Assembly: GCA_040387735.1 (NCBI GenBank)
Contig: JAZKDE010000018.1
Coordinates: 82,794 to 146,793, forward strand
DNA from: Arcicella sp040387735
GTDB lineage: Bacteria > Bacteroidota > Bacteroidia > Cytophagales > Spirosomataceae
Length of the DNA: 64,000 nucleotides
Reading direction: 5' to 3'
The notes beneath the pieces are model-generated. The model was not told the DNA's origin, searched no databases, and was given only the letters and a program-made list of their open reading frames with translations. Position numbers and translations under genes: made by a program. This document shows positions 61,364 to 64,000 of the stretch, in pieces. How positions within the stretch are numbered: the stretch's first letter is position 1; each line of letters starts with the position of its first letter.

Positions 61364-63010
61364 TCATTTCGTTACTGCTGGTATTAAAAAATCTTGCATA
61401 ATCTTGTCAACTTGTTTATGTCCGTATGGCGTATTGTATGCTGTTGAAGTAACAATCATAACAATGGGTTGATCTTTGAAGATGAAAATTTTGTTCCCAC
61501 CGTTTCCGCTTGAATTGTAAACTTCATAATTTTTTTCGTCCACATGATAGGTTTTATTCCAGAACAAATAGCCATAAAATTCCTCTGCGGATATTGACAT
61601 TTGTCTTGATAAACTTTTAGTTACCCATTCTTGCGAAATAACTTGTTGTCCCTTCCATTTGCCTTGGTTCTTGTAAAGTTGTCCAAATTTGGCATAGTCA
61701 AGCGAACGGAGTTTTAAGCCTCCTGCCGTATTTGCAACTTTTTGAGGGGTGAATTGCCATTGATAATTAGTAATACCAAGCGGTTGGAACAAACGTTTAT
61801 CCGCATATTTTTCTAAACCTTCAGGAACAGATTTGTGTATGATGTCGCCCAGAATTACTACACCTGCCGTAAAATAATCCCATCGTGGTGTTGCAACTTT
61901 CGTTTTATCAATGGATAGGTTTAACGTAAAGTCAACCCAATTTTGGGTTGGATACATATTTTCTTCATTCCCCGGTGATTCTTGGTTTATATCGGAACCG
62001 TCAAATGCAGAACTCATTGTCAACAAACTTTTTAAAGTAATGCTGTCTTTTGAAGGTGAATAGTTTTTAAATGCTTTTAGATCGTAAAAGTCTTTTAGCA
62101 TTTGCATTTCACTTTTAATGTAGCTGTCTTTTATCGCAATTCCCATTAAGGTCGAAGCAAAGGATTTGCCCACTGACCTTGTGTCGTGAAGTGTATTTCT
62201 ATTGGCTCCGTTAAAATACTCCTCAAGTAATAGTTTTCCGTCTTTTATTACAACAATGCTTGTTATGTCATTAAAAGTGTGCGTTGCAATTTTTCGGTTC
62301 AGTTCTTCGATTTTTGACTTGTCAATTTTTTCAGTAGAAATCTGCCAATCTTTAAGTGATTTTATGGATTGTACCTGAACAAGTTTTTCATTAATCTTAA
62401 TTTCAGGAACGATGATTTTTATTTGACCTTCGGCAATTAAATTTCCCGTTAATACTTCGTCTAATTTAAGATAAGGTCGAATTTCAATTTTAAGAATATG
62501 CTCACCGTTTGTAAATGCTTCCTGTCCGCCATTCATCAAAAATCGATTCCAAAGAAATCTGCCCCAAGAATCTTCATTGCTTGAACTTATCAATGGAACT
62601 TTAAATACTGTCCTTTGATTTTTTCTGTCGGCACTTCCCGCACCAACATTTAGGTTTTCAATATAAACCTTTTTGTTATCAACGAAAAAGGTAAAATGGT
62701 AATTTCCATTTTTTGTAAGTTCGTCTGACGACAGTTGAGGCAAAAGTGAATGAAGGTAATTTGTTAATGAATTGCCTAAAAAAACTCTAATGTTAAGGTC
62801 GGTTTTTTCCTTTAGTTCAAATGAGCTTAAAAAATCAGTTTCCTTGAAATTTTCAATTGGGATTGCTTGACCCATAAATGCAACTTTTCCAATATTTGCC
62901 TTGTGAATTGGATAAACAATATCGTCGCTCTTTACCAAATCGGTTGTTTGTCCGAAAATAGTTGCCGACAAAAGCAAAAGCGTAGAAATTAAAACACAAA
63001 CTTTTTTCAT
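61364..63010 (-). CDS. Secreted serine hydrolase, beta-lactamase/CubicO type
   Basis: Exported protein of 548 residues, signal peptide to about residue 20 (ATIFGQ). Residues about 25-225 form a beta-rich N-terminal domain of unknown role. Residues about 230-545 are a penicillin-binding/class C beta-lactamase fold: SxxK is S279-V-G-K282, the second motif is in WDYFTAG, and the third region is SGNGGNKIF. Members include esterases, D-aminopeptidases and beta-lactamase-like proteins; antibiotic resistance is not implied. It is 86 bp downstream of an AraC gene on the same strand, which probably regulates it. Confidence 0.88.
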   Translation of the reverse strand: MKKVCVLISTLLLLSATIFGQTTDLVKSDDIVYPIHKANIGKVAFMGQAIPIENFKETDFLSSFELKEKTDLNIRVFLGNSLTNYLHSLLPQLSSDELTKNGNYHFTFFVDNKKVYIENLNVGAGSADRKNQRTVFKVPLISSSNEDSWGRFLWNRFLMNGGQEAFTNGEHILKIEIRPYLKLDEVLTGNLIAEGQIKIIVPEIKINEKLVQVQSIKSLKDWQISTEKIDKSKIEELNRKIATHTFNDITSIVVIKDGKLLLEEYFNGANRNTLHDTRSVGKSFASTLMGIAIKDSYIKSEMQMLKDFYDLKAFKNYSPSKDSITLKSLLTMSSAFDGSDINQESPGNEENMYPTQNWVDFTLNLSIDKTKVATPRWDYFTAGVVILGDIIHKSVPEGLEKYADKRLFQPLGITNYQWQFTPQKVANTAGGLKLRSLDYAKFGQLYKNQGKWKGQQVISQEWVTKSLSRQMSISAEEFYGYLFWNKTYHVDEKNYEVYNSSGNGGNKIFIFKDQPIVMIVTSTAYNTPYGHKQVDKIMQDFLIPAVTK

Positions 63011-63096
63011 ATTTTACAAATTAAAATTATTTTGCAAAACTACGAAGGGCAAAATAGCCAAAATAGAACGGAATTAACATAGAACCTGATGAATAA

Positions 63097-63906
63097 TTAG
63101 TTAGCAATAATTTTTCTAAAGTTATTTGGACTTACCCCACTTACCGATTTGAAACAGCGATTAAAATGGCTTTGGTCTGAAAACCCACATTCGTAGGCTA
63201 TTTCAGTTAACGAAAGTTGCTTATCCGATAGTAGAATGTACGATTTCTCAATTTTTAGTTTTCTTAGATAATCGCCCAAATTACAATTGAAATATTTTGA
63301 GAAATCCCTCGAAAGATGGACTGGGTGAATATCCAAAGTTTTAGATAGATAATCGAGCGATAGTTTATCGGAAAATTCATAGAATAAAATTTCTTTAATT
63401 CGATGAACCCACGGTGGATTCTTATCAAAATCAATAGTCGAGTTACGAAACATTTCAGCAAGGGTTTGTAAAATCAAAGATTGAATGGATAAGGTAGTCA
63501 TGTCATCTTCAATTTTTGATTCTTTAAATATTTTATAAAGGAATAATTTAACGTCAACATTGGTAATTTTTATACTTCCTTGTAATTTGTCGATATTAAA
63601 ATCCAATTTATCAAACCAAGTCTTTTTTAATTCAACTTGAAAACCTCTGGTGTAGCCTTCGGGTTTTATGTTGTAATGAGACTCTTGCCAATTATGAAAT
63701 AATAGACTTCCGGCTGAGCAATTGTAAATTTCTTTTTTATTTCCTTCAATCACGTTGCCTTGTAAAATGAAAGTAAAATAAGCATTTTCATGATAGTGCC
63801 AATCTACAAAGTCAAGCGTATATTCAGTGTCGGTTAATGTAATGCCATTCAAGTGAATTGTTTGATTAGTCTGTCCATAAAATTCTCCTGTTTGTAGTTG
63901 TTTCAT
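63097..63906 (-). CDS. AraC family regulator with cupin-like sensor domain
   Basis: Regulator of 269 residues. The N-terminal half (about 20-100) looks like an AraC cupin: DFVDWHYHENAYFTFILQGN is its metal/ligand strand, then CSAGSLLFHNW. The C-terminal AraC HTH (about 165-268) shows LSLDYLSKTLDIHPVHLSRDF and LSLTEIAYECGFSDQSHFNRCFK, with the ending GVSPNNFRK. It lies immediately upstream of the serine hydrolase gene, likely in one unit. Inducer unknown. Confidence 0.9.
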   Translation of the reverse strand: MKQLQTGEFYGQTNQTIHLNGITLTDTEYTLDFVDWHYHENAYFTFILQGNVIEGNKKEIYNCSAGSLLFHNWQESHYNIKPEGYTRGFQVELKKTWFDKLDFNIDKLQGSIKITNVDVKLFLYKIFKESKIEDDMTTLSIQSLILQTLAEMFRNSTIDFDKNPPWVHRIKEILFYEFSDKLSLDYLSKTLDIHPVHLSRDFSKYFNCNLGDYLRKLKIEKSYILLSDKQLSLTEIAYECGFSDQSHFNRCFKSVSGVSPNNFRKIIAN

Positions 63907-63933
63907 AATTTTGTTTAGTTAGCGTTAAAAAAC

Positions 63934-63955
63934 AAAAAAGCAGGCAAAACCTGCT
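63934..63955 (-). terminator. Terminator of a minus-strand gene beyond the right edge
   Basis: AGCAGG / CCTGCT with a 5-nt loop; on the minus strand it runs into a T6 tract. It lies upstream of the AraC gene, so it probably ends a gene that starts beyond position 64000. Confidence 0.7.
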
Positions 63956-64000
63956 CTTCCCAATATCTTCAAGTCGAACGACAAACCATAAAAGAAACTA

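Noticed and set aside
63956..64000. Right-edge sequence considered as the end of a mobile element or integrase gene
   Set aside because: Only a terminator for an off-window minus-strand gene is visible; 45 bases are too few to identify anything.

Overview
The window is AT-rich and reads as chromosomal DNA of a Bacteroidota bacterium, most likely order Cytophagales. Pointers are a SusC/RagA TonB-linked receptor, DUF5690 and DUF1080 proteins, hybrid histidine kinases beside short sensor proteins, several TAnnTTTG -7 promoter elements, and starts without a clear Shine-Dalgarno sequence. No tRNA, rRNA, CRISPR array, transposase or phage gene was seen.

Region by region. 1-6.7 kb: the 5' part of a susC-like gene, then a phosphonate-type cluster (DUF5690 transporter-like protein, phosphonatase-like hydrolase, FAD oxidoreductase broken by a frameshift). 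6.7-18.6 kb: metabolic and envelope genes: a TetR regulator with a near-perfect operator in front of a GH13 amylase, a Tat-exported metallophosphoesterase, an ATP-grasp ligase, an OmpR-type regulator, an LpxH-like phosphatase with a glycosyltransferase, an alkaline-phosphatase-superfamily protein, a GH1 beta-glucosidase, an SDR and a DUF1080 protein. 18.6-25.5 kb: an orphan full-length lanthipeptide dehydratase, a K+ channel and a two-subunit molybdenum hydroxylase.

25.5-33.2 kb and 45.8-59.9 kb look like two parts of one exopolysaccharide (EPS) locus. The first holds an acyltransferase, two GT2 enzymes, the initiating sugar transferase fused to a pseudo-receiver, a stand-alone receiver, and a FIST protein with a hybrid kinase. 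The second is a long minus-strand run: Hpt, GT4, half-size TolC, Wzc-like, Wzx, Wzy, two GT2, a 37-aa membrane peptide, GT4, H-NOX and a hybrid kinase. FIST (NosP/VpsV-type) and H-NOX are the two known bacterial nitric-oxide sensor folds, and each sits directly beside a hybrid kinase. A multistep phosphorelay (NO sensor, hybrid kinase, Hpt, receiver, EPS initiation) is the most interesting inferred system here.

Between these parts (33.2-45.8 kb) lies an accessory island: an ice-binding-like protein, an AraC regulator, three mosaic secreted paralogues, a TPR histidine kinase, an AP2 protein with a decayed HNH domain, another AraC regulator and a LytTR regulator. It carries many intergenic palindromes, a pair of 47-nt hairpin elements with compensatory stem changes, and a shared upstream box in front of two of the secreted-protein genes. 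59.9-64 kb has a divergent region with a terminator and tandem repeats, a beta-carbonic anhydrase, a serine hydrolase and an AraC regulator.
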